Assembly: GCA_963805915.1 (NCBI GenBank)
Contig: CAWDWD010000020.1
Coordinates: forward strand, 1-64,000
Direction: 5' to 3'
Origin: JAEULH01 sp963805915
GTDB lineage: Bacteria; Pseudomonadota; Alphaproteobacteria; Rhodospirillales; Defluviicoccaceae
Length of the DNA stretch: 64,000 nucleotides
Of this stretch, positions 1 to 8,522 are shown piece after piece. The notes below the pieces were generated by a model. The model was not told the origin of the DNA. It made no database searches and saw only the letters and a program-made list of their open reading frames with translations. Within the stretch, counting starts at the first letter, position 1; each line of letters opens with the position of its first letter. Position numbers and translations under genes: made by a program.

Positions 1-997
1 AAACCAGCTCGCCGCGGCACGCTGCATCACCTTCGGCGGGATGCGCGTCGACCGGGTGCTTGCCATTGAGGTGCTGGACAAGCTCCGGCCGCTGGGAGCA
101 GAGGCGGCGCTGGCGGCGATCGAAGCGCGCGGCCAGCAACGCTCGGAGAAGAAAACCCAGCTGAGCTGGCCCTCCAGCAGGCGCGTTACGAGGCCGCTCG
201 GGCGCAGCGTCAGTACAACGCCGCCGATCCGGAGAACCGGCTGGTGGCTGGCGAACTGGAGCGGCGATGGAACGAGCGCCTGGTGGCGGTGCGCGATCTC
301 GAACTCGAGATCGATCGTCTCGACGGCGACGGCGAGCCGCCACTGACCGAAGCCGACCGGGAGAGACTGATGGCGCTGGGAACGGACTTGGCCGAGCTTG
401 GGAGAGTCCGGCGCTACGCCGGAGACGCGCAAGAAGATCATTCGTACGGTCATCTCCGAGATCATCGTCGATATCGTCGGCGACACCTTGGAACTGATCA
501 TCCACTGGCAGGGCGGCGATCACACCCGTCTGTCGGTCAAACGGAACCGCGCCGGCCAGACGCGATGGACCACGGACGCGGAGGTGGTCGACCTGGTTCG
601 CGCCTTGGCGCGCCAGATGCCTGACCAGACCATTGCGGCGGTGCTCAACCGTTCGGGCAAGTCGACCGGTCGCGGCAACAGCTGGACACGAGGGCGGGTC
701 TGCTCGCTGCGCCATCAGTATAGCATCGCCATTTACCGTGACGGCGAGCGCGCCGAACGCGGCGAGGCAACGCTCGATGAGGCGGCCGCGGCCCTTGCCG
801 TCAGCACGTCCACCGTCCGTCGTTTAATTGCCGATGGCGCTTTGCCAGCGCACCAGCACTGCAAAGGCGCTCCCTGGATGATCCAGCAGGCTGATCTCGA
901 TCGAGACGACATCCGCCGCAAGGCCGATGCGCGCCGGTCACGACGCCCGCCGCCCGATGAACGCCAACAAAATCTACTCCATTTATCAACCACATGA
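1..997 (+). pseudogene. Large serine recombinase, C-terminal part, frameshifted and cut by window edge
   Basis: This is the C-terminal half of a large serine recombinase. It is homologous to the tail of the recombinase at 1547-3620: coiled-coil region, then a segment with IIHWQGGDHTRLSV, then a helix-turn-helix-like end (TLDEAAAALAVSTSTVRRLI). The homology passes through three frame segments, changing frame near 165 and again near 400-415, so at least two small indels have broken the gene. The catalytic N-terminus lies left of the window. It belongs to the leftmost of three related elements that sit in one IS66 copy. I infer that it is inactive and older than its two relatives because it carries more damage. 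Confidence 0.8.
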
Positions 998-1015
998 CGG
1001 GATGAGCAGTATGAC
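1..1015 (+). mobile_element. Recombinase element 0 (right part only)
   Basis: This is the right-hand end of a serine-recombinase element whose left end is outside the window. The right boundary is placed at 1015/1016. IS66 tnpC sequence starts immediately after it on the minus strand, and an ATGA (1002-1005) followed by exactly 10 nt precedes a GC dinucleotide. The complete element at 1066-3648 has the same arrangement at its right end, and the one at 5301-7912 matches to within one base. The exact base of the junction is an inference. Confidence 0.6.
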
Positions 1016-1065
1016 GCGCCTTCGTCGGAGCCGGCGAACAGCCAATTGCTCCTGCCGACGGCGAT
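1016..1065 (-). pseudogene. tnpC: IS66 tnpC island (about 50 bp) between two recombinase elements
   Basis: Read on the minus strand this short stretch encodes IAVGRSNWLFAGSDEG, the conserved near-C-terminal motif of IS66 TnpC. It continues exactly the frame broken at 3649: AERALRSI from 3649 upward joins to AVGRSNW here once 1066-3648 is removed. It is therefore a sliver of the same tnpC gene, trapped between element 0 and element A. Confidence 0.85.
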
Positions 1066-1103
1066 CGCGCAGTTATTCTGCCCATGTCGGGCAGGAAGTC
1101 GAA

Positions 1104-1550
1104 GTGTTTTACCGCTGGCACGCACTCTATGGGCGCCGTGTACGGCGCCAGTATGCCGAGCGGCGGGCCGGCGGTGATGTCGTTCACGTCGAGGTCTCGC
1201 CCGGCGTTGTCATCGTTGTGGCGGCATGGATGCTGGATCCGGCCGCCTGCGCCGGGATGGGGTTCGGCGGGCCACGGGTTGCCGTATCGGCGCTGATCGA
1301 GCTGCATCGTCTGCTCATCGACGGCGGTTTCAGACGAAGCTTCCTGGACGAACCGACCATCGTCCAGGAGAACCGAGATGAGAAGCCCGCCGACCCTGGC
1401 GCTGCCATCCGCGCCGCGCCAACTCAGGATGCCGTTCGATTCCGAAAGGCTCCGGGGGATGAGCCCCTCGGAGCGACGGACGGCGCTCGCCCGGCTGACC
1501 CGCCTGCTGTTGGAGGCCGCCGGCGTCGTGGTGAGGGAGCGCGACGATGA
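1104..1550 (+). CDS. DUF5372-like recombinase-associated protein
   Basis: This protein of about 148 aa begins FYRWHALYGRRVRRQY and has a conserved WML-D-x3-CAGM block followed by GGPRVAVSALIELHRLL. The protein encoded in the sister element (7417-7851) shows the same layout (WMFDDSYCAGMTLGPAEISIDGL), so the two are homologous cargo. I chose GTG 1104 because AGGAA lies 6 nt upstream and because upstream ATG codons (1002, 1011) fall outside the element, in element 0 and IS66 DNA. Its stop overlaps the recombinase start in an ATGA quartet (1547-1550). The tail from about residue 90 is arginine- and proline-rich and overlaps the next ORF in another frame. Function is unknown; linkage suggests a recombination accessory or directionality role. 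Confidence 0.6.
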   Translation: MFYRWHALYGRRVRRQYAERRAGGDVVHVEVSPGVVIVVAAWMLDPAACAGMGFGGPRVAVSALIELHRLLIDGGFRRSFLDEPTIVQENRDEKPADPGAAIRAAPTQDAVRFRKAPGDEPLGATDGARPADPPAVGGRRRRGEGARR

Positions 1551-1560
1551 CGAGCGCTGA
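1378..1560 (+). CDS. Small recombinase-associated protein (60 aa), nested overlap
   Basis: This 60-aa ORF overlaps the end of the DUF5372-like gene in a different frame and runs 14 bases into the recombinase gene. AGGAGA sits 8 nt before its ATG. The product is an acidic-tailed helical peptide (PSERRTALARLTRLLLEAAG, then ERDDDER). The equivalent ORF in the sister element (7398-7592) keeps the leucine-rich helix and the position, which argues that it is translated. An internal start at MPFDSERLRG (1432) is also possible. Function is unknown. Confidence 0.55.
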   Translation: MRSPPTLALPSAPRQLRMPFDSERLRGMSPSERRTALARLTRLLLEAAGVVVRERDDDER

Positions 1561-3620
1561 GCTTCTGCCCACCGCGGTGCTGAAGCGCAAGGCGGTGGTC
1601 TATGTTCGGCAATCCACCCAGGCCCAGGTCCAGACCAACCTGGAGAGCCAACGGCGACAGTACGAACTCGTCGACGTCGCGCGGCGCCGGGGTTTCCGCG
1701 ACGTCGAGGTGATCGACGACGATCTCGGCCGCTCCGCCAGCGGGATGGTGGCGCGGCCCGGCTTCGAGCGACTGGTGGCATGGCTGTGCGCCGGCGAGGT
1801 CGGGGCAGTGTTGTGCTTCGACGCCTCCCGGCTCGCCCGCAACGGTCGCGACTGGCATCACCTGCTCGAGCTCTGCGGCCTGGTCGAGGCGCGGGTGATC
1901 GACCTGGACGGGGTCTACGACCCCTGCCGGCCGAACGATCGGCTGTTTGCTCGGGATGAAGGGGAGCATCAGCGAGTTCGAACTCGGGGTGCTCCGGGCG
2001 CGCATGCTCGACGCTGCCCGCGCCAAGGCCCGGCGTGGCGAGTTGCGCATCGGCGTGCCGATCGGCTACATCTGGCATCGCGAGATCGGCCTCGGCTTGG
2101 ATCCCGACCTGCGGATTCAGGAAGTGGTCCGGTTGATCTTCGCGCGGTTTCGCGAGCTGGGCAGCGCACGGCAGGTGCTGCTGTCGATGACGGCGGACCA
2201 GGTCCATTTCCCGCGGCCTTCCGACGGCAAGAAGCTCGTCGCCTTCGAGTGGACGCCGATCCGCTACCGCAACGTCATCTCGGTGCTCAAGAACCCGTTC
2301 CATGCCGGCGCCTATGCCTACGGCAAAGGTGAGAAGCGCACCGAGATCGTCGACGGGCGCGCGCGCAAGAGCTACGGCCACCGCAAACCGCTTGAGGAAT
2401 GGGCGGTCTTGCTGAAGGATCACCACGAAGGCTACATCGACTGGGCGGAGTTCGAGCGCAACCAGAAGCAACTCGCGGTCAACGCCTATGGCATGGTGGA
2501 CGGTGCGAAGTCCGGGCGTGGCGGACGCGCGTTGCTGGCTGGGCTGCTATCGTGTGGCCGATGCGGCCGCCGGCTGATGGTGAGCTACTCGGGCCGTCCG
2601 CCGGGACAGCCCGTCTATCGCTGTGATCGTGTCAACCAGACGCTCGGGCTGCCCCGGTGCTTTAGGTTCGGCGGCCTGCGTGTCGATGCGGCGATCGCCC
2701 GGGAACTGATCCGCGCCGTCGAGCCGATGGCGATCGAGGCGGCGGTGGAGGCCGAACGAAGATCCATGGAAGGTCGCGGCGAGCAACGGCGCATCGTTGA
2801 ACTCGAACTGCAGCAGGCCCGATATGAAGCCTCGCTCGCGGAGCGGCGTTACGCTGCCTGCGATCCCGACAATCGCCTGATCGCCGCGCAGCTCGAGAAG
2901 AGTTGGGAGGCGGCGCTGCGTCGCGTCGAGGCGGGCCAGGGGCGATTGGAGGCGGCACGGGCGCCCGACCCGGTTGCCGCGCCCTGCGACTTTGCCGGAT
3001 TGGCCGACGATCTCGAGACCGCATGGAACGCGCCCGGCGTGACCATGCGCGCACGCCAACGGTTGCTTCGCGCCATGGTCACCGACATCATCGCCGACGT
3101 CGACGAGGCGGCGCGCGAGGTCGTGCTGACGATCCATTGGCGTGGTGGCCGGCACTCGCAACTGCGTGTCCGCAAGCCGAAGTCCGGTGAGCACGGATGT
3201 CGCACCTCCGAAGAGGCCGTCGCCGTGATGCGGAGCATGGCGAGCCGATGGTCCGACGAGGATATTGCCGCGACGCTGAACCGGATGGGCATGCCGACCG
3301 GTCAGGGAAAGACCTGGACCGCGCATCGGGTCAGTTCGTTGCGGCGGGTACGCGGGATTCACGCTTACCGTTCCGCGGAGAAAAACGGCGAATGGCTGAC
3401 CATGACCGAAGCCGCCGCCGGGCTCGGCGTGACCCGTCACCGCATCCGTCGCCTGATCAAGGATCGTGTCCTTGCCGCCGAGCAGGTCGTAGCCGGGGCC
3501 CCCTACCAAATCCGCGCGTCCGACCTCGAAGACGAGCGCGTTATCGCGGCCATCAGGCGAACAGGTCGCCCGTGTCGCGTTGATGGCGCGAACCAGATTC
3601 CACTGTTTTCAGACACTTGA
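1547..3620 (+). pseudogene. Large serine recombinase with a single-base frameshift
   Basis: The N-terminal resolvase domain has the catalytic serine in VYVRQST and the arginine-containing SRLARNGRDW motif. It is followed by a recombinase domain, a zinc ribbon (CGRCGRR ... YRCDR), a coiled coil and a C-terminal MerR-like helix-turn-helix (MTEAAAGLGVTRHRIRRLI). The frame changes at 1946-1948, where an extra T turns NDRLLLGMKG into NDRLFARD. Otherwise the protein would be about 690 aa, matching the intact 696-aa sister at 5330-7420. The break lies inside the catalytic domain, so without frameshifting the gene is inactive. A sequencing error is possible. It sits third in the element's overlapping operon. 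Confidence 0.85.
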
Positions 3621-3648
3621 AGGAGAGGGGTATAATGAGCGCTCCGTC

Positions 3649-5052
3649 GCGATGCTTCTTAGCGCGCGTTCGGCGGCATTGTTGCTCAGGCAGATGCGGC
3701 CGTCATCGAGGAAGCGGGTAAAGGCGACCCAACGCTTCAGCATGTACTCCATCGCCTTGGCGACGTCGTTGTGGCGCGACAGCCGCGCCCGCTCGGTTCG
3801 CATCCACGCTTCCAACTCGCCAACGAGAGACGTGACGCGCGCTTGACGCTGTGCCAGGCGCTCAACCTCGGGTAAGCCATTAATCTCGCGCTCGATCGCG
3901 AAGATCGTGTCGATCCGGCGCACGGCTTCGAACGCCAGCGGCGCCTTGGCAACGTCGGCCAGCACGCAGAATTTGCGCCTGGCATGGCTCCAACACGCCG
4001 CCTCGGTGATTGGTCCGGGCTTGCGGCGGGGATCATAGAGATCGTTGAACCCCGCATAGGCATCGGCCTGAAGGATTCCGCCATACCCGGCGAGGTGTCG
4101 GCGCGGATGCTCGCCGGCGCGGTTGCGTGAGTAGAAGTAGACCGCCGCCGGCGGACCGGTTCCCTTGACGTTCGGGCCGCCGAACGGTCGGTCGTCACGG
4201 ACGTAGGTCCATAAGCGGCCGGTCACCGTCCTGCCCTTGGCCAGCACCGGCACCGTGGTGTCGTCGCCATGGACGCGCTCGGCCCCCAGGACGTGGCGGC
4301 GGATCAGCTCCACGAGTGGCGACAACGCGGCAGCGGTAGCGCCGACCCAGTCGGCCAGGGTCGAGACGTCGAGTTCGATGCCTTCGCGGGCAAAGCCCTG
4401 GCTCTGCCGGTTGAGCGGCAAGTGAAGCCCGTACTTGCCGAACAGGACCATCGCCAGCAATCCGGCGCCGGCGCGGCCGCGGGCGATCGGGTGAAACGGC
4501 GCCGGCGGCTGGGTGATCCGCTCGCACGCCCGGCAGCTGAACTTCTCGCGGACGGTCTGGATCACCTTCCACTGCCGGGGAATCGACCTCCAGCGTCTCG
4601 GTCACATCCTCGCCGAGCTTGACCAGCCTGCCCTGACAGCACGGGCAGACGGAGGGCGCCGGGATGACGACGCGTTCGCGCGGCAGATGCGCTGGCAACG
4701 GGCCCCGCACCGGCTTGCGCCGGGTGAAGCTTCCGACCGCGCTCTCGCCCGTATCGGCCGCCGCGTCCTCGGCGGCAGTGGCGTCCTCGGTGGCGCTCGC
4801 TTCCAGTTCCTCGAGTTGCAGCTCCAACTGGTCGAGCAGCCGGCGCCGGTGCTCCGACGACGGCCCGAACCGCTCGCGCTTCAGCTTGGCGATCAAGAGC
4901 TTCAGATGCGCCACCATGGCTTCGGCGCCGGATGCACGCGCCTCGGCCTCGATCCGGGCCGAACGCTCGGCGAGGAACGCCGCTTTCAGCGTCGCGATGT
5001 CGTCGGGAACGGTCTCGGGCTGTATGCTGCTCACCCGGGCGAATGGAATCAC
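3649..5052 (-). pseudogene. tnpC: IS66 transposase TnpC, frameshifted and interrupted
   Basis: TnpC is the IS66 DDE transposase. The N-terminus has the leucine-rich helix (LKLLIAKLKRERFGPSSE), followed by a zinc-finger-like CPCCQGR segment and the catalytic domain (VHGDDTTVPVL, ADAYAGFNDLY, ACWSHARRKF, SNNAAERALR). An extra base near 4584 shifts the frame between TETLEV and VIQTVREKFSC. The 3' end is cut at 3649 by element A and resumes at 1065. The gene therefore carries one indel plus two insertions and cannot make transposase. Confidence 0.9.
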
Positions 5053-5102
5053 AAAATCAGCCGTTTGACTCGCACAAAAACAGCACCCACGACGGGCTTC
5101 GT

Positions 5103-5300
5103 TCAGCCGGCCCGCGCCGGGCGGGTGGTGTGACGCGGGTTGCGCCAGTCGATCCCGTCGAGCAGGTAGGCGAGCTGCGCCGGCGTGATCGCGACGATGC
5201 CGTCGGCCGGAGACGGCCAGATGAACCGGCCGCGCTCCAGCCGCTTGGCGTACAGCGACATCCCCAGCCCGTCATGCCAGAGAATCTTGATCAGATCGCC
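5103..5300 (-). pseudogene. tnpB: IS66 TnpB, C-terminal part
   Basis: This reads GDLIKILWHDGLGMSLYAKR followed by RGRFIWPSPADGIVAITPAQ, the classic IS66 Orf2 (TnpB) C-terminus. It is separated from its N-terminal part (8065-7913) by element B. Joining the two at the shared GGC triplet (5298-5300 and 7913-7915 on the plus strand read GCC) gives YVFRGKRGDLIKILWHDG without a gap, so the insertion was precise. Confidence 0.9.
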
Positions 5301-5329
5301 ACAGTGCGTTTCATAGTACCCCCTCCGGC

Positions 5330-7420
5330 TCAAAGTCCGGGCAGCCGGACGACCTTATCATATTGATAGTTATCATATATTTTTGGCCTTCGGGCGATCA
5401 CCCGCTGCACCCCTAGGCGCACCGGCTCGGATGCGAGCGCTTCGACGGGAACCAGCCACGGCGAGCCGGAGACGATCTGTGTAGCGGGCAGGATGCCTCT
5501 GCGGACGAGGCTCATCGTCGATCCCACGCAGATGCCGAGCCGCTCGGCCGCCTTCATCAGGCTGATCGTCGCGCCATCCTGTCGATGGGGATCATAATCG
5601 GGCAAGCCGAGCCGCTCGCGCATTTCCTTGACCCGGACCGTCGTCCAGGTCTCCCCGTCGCCGGTCTTGCAGCGCATCCGGTTGAGCGATACGGCGAGTT
5701 CCCGATCCGGCCAATGCCCGGCAAGCTTACGCAGCGCATCGACGGCGGTGGGCGCCCGATCGGCAGGGTAGCGGCCGGTCTTGACGCGGGGAACACGCAC
5801 CTCCGTGTGGCGCCCGCCGGTCCAGTGGATCAGCAGCACCGCCTCGTTGCTCGCGTCGTCGAGGTCGCAGACGATCTCCCGGATCAGGATATGAATGAGG
5901 CGCTGCTTCGTCCGCGTGTCGGCCGAAGGGGCGTTCCAGGCCGCCGGCAGGTCGTATGCAAGCTGAAGCAGGCGCTCGCGATCGATCTTCGGACGCGTCG
6001 CCGATTGCGCCTTCAGATCGTCGAGACGGCGTTCGAGTTCGGCCACACGCTCCAGCGCCGCGTTCCAGCGCGCTTCCAGCTCACGGGCGACGTGGCGCTT
6101 GGCGGGATCCACCAGTTCGTAGCGGCGTGCGGCGAGGGACGCGTCATAGTGCGCCGCCTCGAGTTCCCGCTCGACCGCGGCGATAACCTCCCTTTGCGAG
6201 CGCTCGACCTGCTCGGAAGCCAGGATGGCAGCCTCCACGGCGCGACCGGAGACCGCGTCGAGGATCCGCAGGGCGACCGCCCGATCGATGCGAACGCCGC
6301 CGATGCCGATGCACAGCCCGGCGCCCACATGCGCGTCGTCGCCGCGGCACTGGTAGCGATGCGCGTTGCCTTTCCCCATGCCGTAGAAGACGCGCATCAT
6401 TCGCCCGCAGCGCCCGCAGCGCATCAGCCCGGTGAGCAAGGCGCGGCCGCCGCGCGCCGACTTGCGTTCGCAGGTCTTCTTCATGTGCGCATTCTCGAGC
6501 AGCAGCTTCTGATTGTCCTCGTACTCCTGCCAGCTGATGTAGCCCGGATGGGCGTCGCGCAGCAGCACGTTCCATTGCTCCATGGGCTTACGAAAGCCGT
6601 CGGCCTTGCGGGCGCGGCCGTCGACGATCTTCGTCCGCTGCGCCCTCCGGCCGAAGGCATAGGCGCCAGCGTACAGCGGATTGTGCAGGATCTGCATGAC
6701 ACTGTGGTAGGCGGGCGCCTTCCAGACGAGCTTCTGGACGTCGACGTTACGCAGGACGACGGGCATCTTCAGGCCGGCGTGGCGAAGCCAGAGGAAGACT
6801 TGCCGCGCGCTGCCCAACTCGCGGAACTTGGCGAAGACGAGACGGATCGTCTCGACGATATGCTCGTCGGGATCGATCTCGATCTTTCCCGCCTCGCTCC
6901 AGCAGAAGCCGGGCGGCAGCATGAACCGGAATTCGCCGCGTCCCGCCTTCTGGTCGCGCGCCGCAAGTCCGCGTTGCCGCATCAGGCTCAACTCGTATTC
7001 CGACATCGTCCCCTTCAGCCCGAGCAGCAGGCGGTCGTTGACGAGCCGTGGATCGTAGACGCCGTCCGGATCGACGACCAGGCTCTCGGCAAGGGCGCAC
7101 AAATCGATGAGATGATGCCAGTCCCGCCCGTTGCGGGCCAAACGCGACGCTTCTATGCAGTAGACCGCGCCGACATCGCCGGAGCAGACCAGCGCGACCA
7201 GGCGTTCGAATCCCGGCCGCTGCATTCGGCCCGATCCGGACCGGCCGAGATCGTCGTCGATCACCGTCACCGCGGCGAAGCCCTTGGCCTTCGCGGTCTC
7301 CGCCAGGTCGTACTGCCGGCGCTGGCTTTCCAGATTGCCGGTGACTTGCGCCATGGTCGATTGGCGAACATAGACGACGGCGGTGCGGGCGAGATGATCA
7401 GCGGTGATTTTGCTGCTCAT
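5330..7420 (-). CDS. Large serine recombinase (site-specific integrase), intact
   Basis: This 696-aa protein is full length for the family. The resolvase catalytic domain spans residues 1-150, with the nucleophile in VYVRQSTMAQV, DDDLGRSGSGR, and the SRLARNGRDWHHL motif. The recombinase domain covers about 155-300 and the zinc ribbon about 325-375 (MRCGRCGRMMR ... YQCRGDD). A coiled coil lies at about 395-460, and a MerR/excisionase-type helix-turn-helix closes the protein (LMKAAERLGICVGSTMSLV). It integrates and probably excises element B through short attachment cores. Translation is coupled: ATG overlaps the stop of the DUF5372-like gene as ATGA. This is the only intact recombinase of the three elements and could act on the others if their end sequences are compatible. 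Confidence 0.92.
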   Translation of the reverse strand: MSSKITADHLARTAVVYVRQSTMAQVTGNLESQRRQYDLAETAKAKGFAAVTVIDDDLGRSGSGRMQRPGFERLVALVCSGDVGAVYCIEASRLARNGRDWHHLIDLCALAESLVVDPDGVYDPRLVNDRLLLGLKGTMSEYELSLMRQRGLAARDQKAGRGEFRFMLPPGFCWSEAGKIEIDPDEHIVETIRLVFAKFRELGSARQVFLWLRHAGLKMPVVLRNVDVQKLVWKAPAYHSVMQILHNPLYAGAYAFGRRAQRTKIVDGRARKADGFRKPMEQWNVLLRDAHPGYISWQEYEDNQKLLLENAHMKKTCERKSARGGRALLTGLMRCGRCGRMMRVFYGMGKGNAHRYQCRGDDAHVGAGLCIGIGGVRIDRAVALRILDAVSGRAVEAAILASEQVERSQREVIAAVERELEAAHYDASLAARRYELVDPAKRHVARELEARWNAALERVAELERRLDDLKAQSATRPKIDRERLLQLAYDLPAAWNAPSADTRTKQRLIHILIREIVCDLDDASNEAVLLIHWTGGRHTEVRVPRVKTGRYPADRAPTAVDALRKLAGHWPDRELAVSLNRMRCKTGDGETWTTVRVKEMRERLGLPDYDPHRQDGATISLMKAAERLGICVGSTMSLVRRGILPATQIVSGSPWLVPVEALASEPVRLGVQRVIARRPKIYDNYQYDKVVRLPGL

Positions 7421-7592
7421 CGACGCCCTCCTTGCTCGTCGGCGTCGTGCCGTCGATCCCCAGCGCCGCCAGCAGAAGATCGGCCAGGGCCTCGACCAGT
7501 CCCTTCGTGCTCCGCTCCACCGCCACCCGACGATCTTGGCGCTCCAGCTCGAGAACGAGCTGCCCGCGATTTTGATACTGGCTTCTCCGCAC
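7398..7592 (-). CDS. Small recombinase-associated protein (about 64 aa), nested overlap
   Basis: GTG 7592 is preceded by GAGAGGGAC. The product has a basic N-terminus, a helix (STKGLVEALADLLLAALG) and a polar tail. It overlaps the 3' part of the DUF5372-like ORF in another frame and runs 23 nt into the recombinase gene, as the 60-aa ORF does in element A. The leucine pattern and the shared LLLxAxG suggest homology to the 1378-1560 product. Function is unknown. A longer reading starting upstream at 7661 is open but has no better start. Confidence 0.5.
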   Translation of the reverse strand: MRRSQYQNRGQLVLELERQDRRVAVERSTKGLVEALADLLLAALGIDGTTPTSKEGVDEQQNHR

Positions 7593-7851
7593 CGTCCCTC
7601 TCCTTCTCGTTGGAAGAAGGGAAGTGTGCGTCACGGCCCCGATGCGCGCCGAGCAGGTCAAGCGCCGCGGCCAGCTTGTTAAGCCCGTCGATGCTGATCT
7701 CCGCAGGGCCGAGCGTCATGCCGGCGCAGTAGCTGTCGTCGAACATCCAGTTCGGCAGCTCGCGGCAAAGATCCGGCCGCTCGTGCGTGTAGATGCACGT
7801 CAATGCCTTACCGCGCCGGAACGGCGAGACTTGCACCTTTTGTCCGAACAA
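7417..7851 (-). CDS. DUF5372-like recombinase-associated protein
   Basis: This is the counterpart of the 1104-1550 product. The core PFRRGKALTCIY ... LPNWMFDDSYCAGMTLGPAE aligns with the element A protein around WM-D-x3-CAGM-x2-G. It ends in an ATGA overlap with the recombinase, the same junction as in element A. The start is uncertain: TTG 7851 and GTG 7836 are in frame and neither has a strong ribosome site. The C-terminal 70 residues are low-complexity and overlap the small ORF, so this part may not be under protein-level selection. Role unknown; probably an accessory of the integrase. Confidence 0.55.
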   Translation of the reverse strand: MFGQKVQVSPFRRGKALTCIYTHERPDLCRELPNWMFDDSYCAGMTLGPAEISIDGLNKLAAALDLLGAHRGRDAHFPSSNEKERDGAEKPVSKSRAARSRAGAPRSSGGGGAEHEGTGRGPGRSSAGGAGDRRHDADEQGGRR

Positions 7852-7912
7852 GGGATGCCATCGATAGGCAACGCTCGCGAATCGAAAACCGTATGCTGAA
7901 TGTCGATAGTTG

Positions 7913-8065
7913 GCCGCGCTTGCCCCGGAAAACGTACAAATCGCCGCCGTGCGGATCGCGCTTCAGCGTCTCCTGCACCTGCAGCGCCAAGCCGTTCATG
8001 CCCCGGCGCATGTCCGTCCGGCCAACCGCCAGCCACACCCGGATCCCGCTCGGAACCGGAATCAT
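7913..8065 (-). pseudogene. tnpB: IS66 TnpB, N-terminal part
   Basis: ATG 8065 overlaps the tnpA stop (ATGA, 8062-8065). The product begins MIPVPSGIRVWLAVGRTDMR and continues to DLYVFRGKRG, the conserved start of IS66 TnpB. It is then cut by element B. The rest is at 5300-5103. Confidence 0.9.
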
Positions 8066-8423
8066 CGCCGCCGCAAGGCCCCGATCACCGCCACCGCCAA
8101 GGCCGGCGGGGTCGAGGCCGGAATGCGCGCCCGCGATCCGCCGGAGACCTCGATCTCGATCGCCGGCGCGGCCGCGGGAGCGGAAACCTCGGAGGACATC
8201 GCCGCAACGAGAGGCGGTGCCACGACCACTTCGGCAAAGCCGCCACGCGCCTGACCCAACTCCCGCCGCCAGCGGTAGATCAGGCTCGTGCAAACGTCCG
8301 TCCGCCGCGCGACCTCCGAAACAACGGCCCCCGGCGCGAACGCTGCTCCAACAATCGCCTGCTTTTGCTCAACCCTGAACCGCCGTCGACGCTCGGGCCG
8401 GTGAGAATATGAACCTGCGCCAT
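8062..8423 (-). pseudogene. tnpA: IS66 TnpA, frameshifted
   Basis: TnpA is the IS66 helix-turn-helix protein. It starts MAQVHILTGP at 8423 and then changes frame near 8394, where one base appears to be missing. It continues as ERRRRFRVEQKQAIVGAAF and VARRTDVCTSLIYRWRRELG, the recognition helix region. The stop overlaps the tnpB start, the usual translational coupling in IS66. Confidence 0.85.
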
Positions 8424-8522
8424 ACGCACCGTCTCTTGCACCGGTGCAAACACCACTGTCAGCACCAAGCCCAACACAAGCCACATCATCACGCCAAGCG
8501 GAAGACGGCCACCGTTCGATGA

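Larger units (their letters stand above)
1066..3648 (+). mobile_element. Large-serine-recombinase element A inserted in IS66 tnpC
   Basis: This element of about 2.6 kb carries a DUF5372-like gene, a nested small ORF and a serine recombinase. Both boundaries share the pentamer GCGAT (1061-1065 and 3649-3653). Deleting one copy plus the interior restores an open tnpC frame (RALRSIAVGRSNWLF). The right end has ATGA (3635-3638) plus 10 nt before the core. The left end contains a short inverted repeat, TGCCC/GGGCA, near 1078-1094, which may be part of the attachment site. The 5-bp shared core and the absence of terminal inverted repeats fit serine integrase chemistry rather than DDE transposition. 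Confidence 0.85.
5301..7912 (-). mobile_element. Large-serine-recombinase element B inserted in IS66 tnpB
   Basis: This element of about 2.6 kb has the same layout as element A in inverted orientation: DUF5372-like gene, nested small ORF, recombinase. The host gene tnpB is restored exactly on removal, with a 3-bp shared core (GGC). Its right end (around 5301-5330) contains GGAGGGGGTACTATGA plus 10 nt before the core, resembling the end of element A (GGAGAGGGGTATAATGA plus 10 nt). The left end (7880-7912) shows no clear similarity to that of element A. Confidence 0.85.
1016..8423 (-). mobile_element. IS66-family element, interrupted three times by recombinase elements
   Basis: Minus-strand IS66 genes appear in the family order tnpA (8423-8062), tnpB (8065 onward) and tnpC (5052 onward). 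They are split by recombinase elements at 5301-7912 and 1066-3648 and, at the left, by a third ending at 1015. The rest of tnpC and the left IS end lie outside the window. tnpA and tnpC also carry single-base frameshifts, so the IS is dead. I did not find a convincing terminal inverted repeat upstream of tnpA. Confidence 0.85.

Noticed and set aside
801..2471. 556-aa minus-strand ORF over the recombinase A operon
   Set aside because: It is the GC-rich shadow of the DUF5372-like and recombinase genes. Only the short segment at 1016-1065, in another minus frame, is real IS66.
5585..7732. 715-aa plus-strand ORF opposite recombinase B
   Set aside because: It is antisense to a clearly homologous recombinase. 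The composition is typical of a high-GC shadow frame without recognisable domains.
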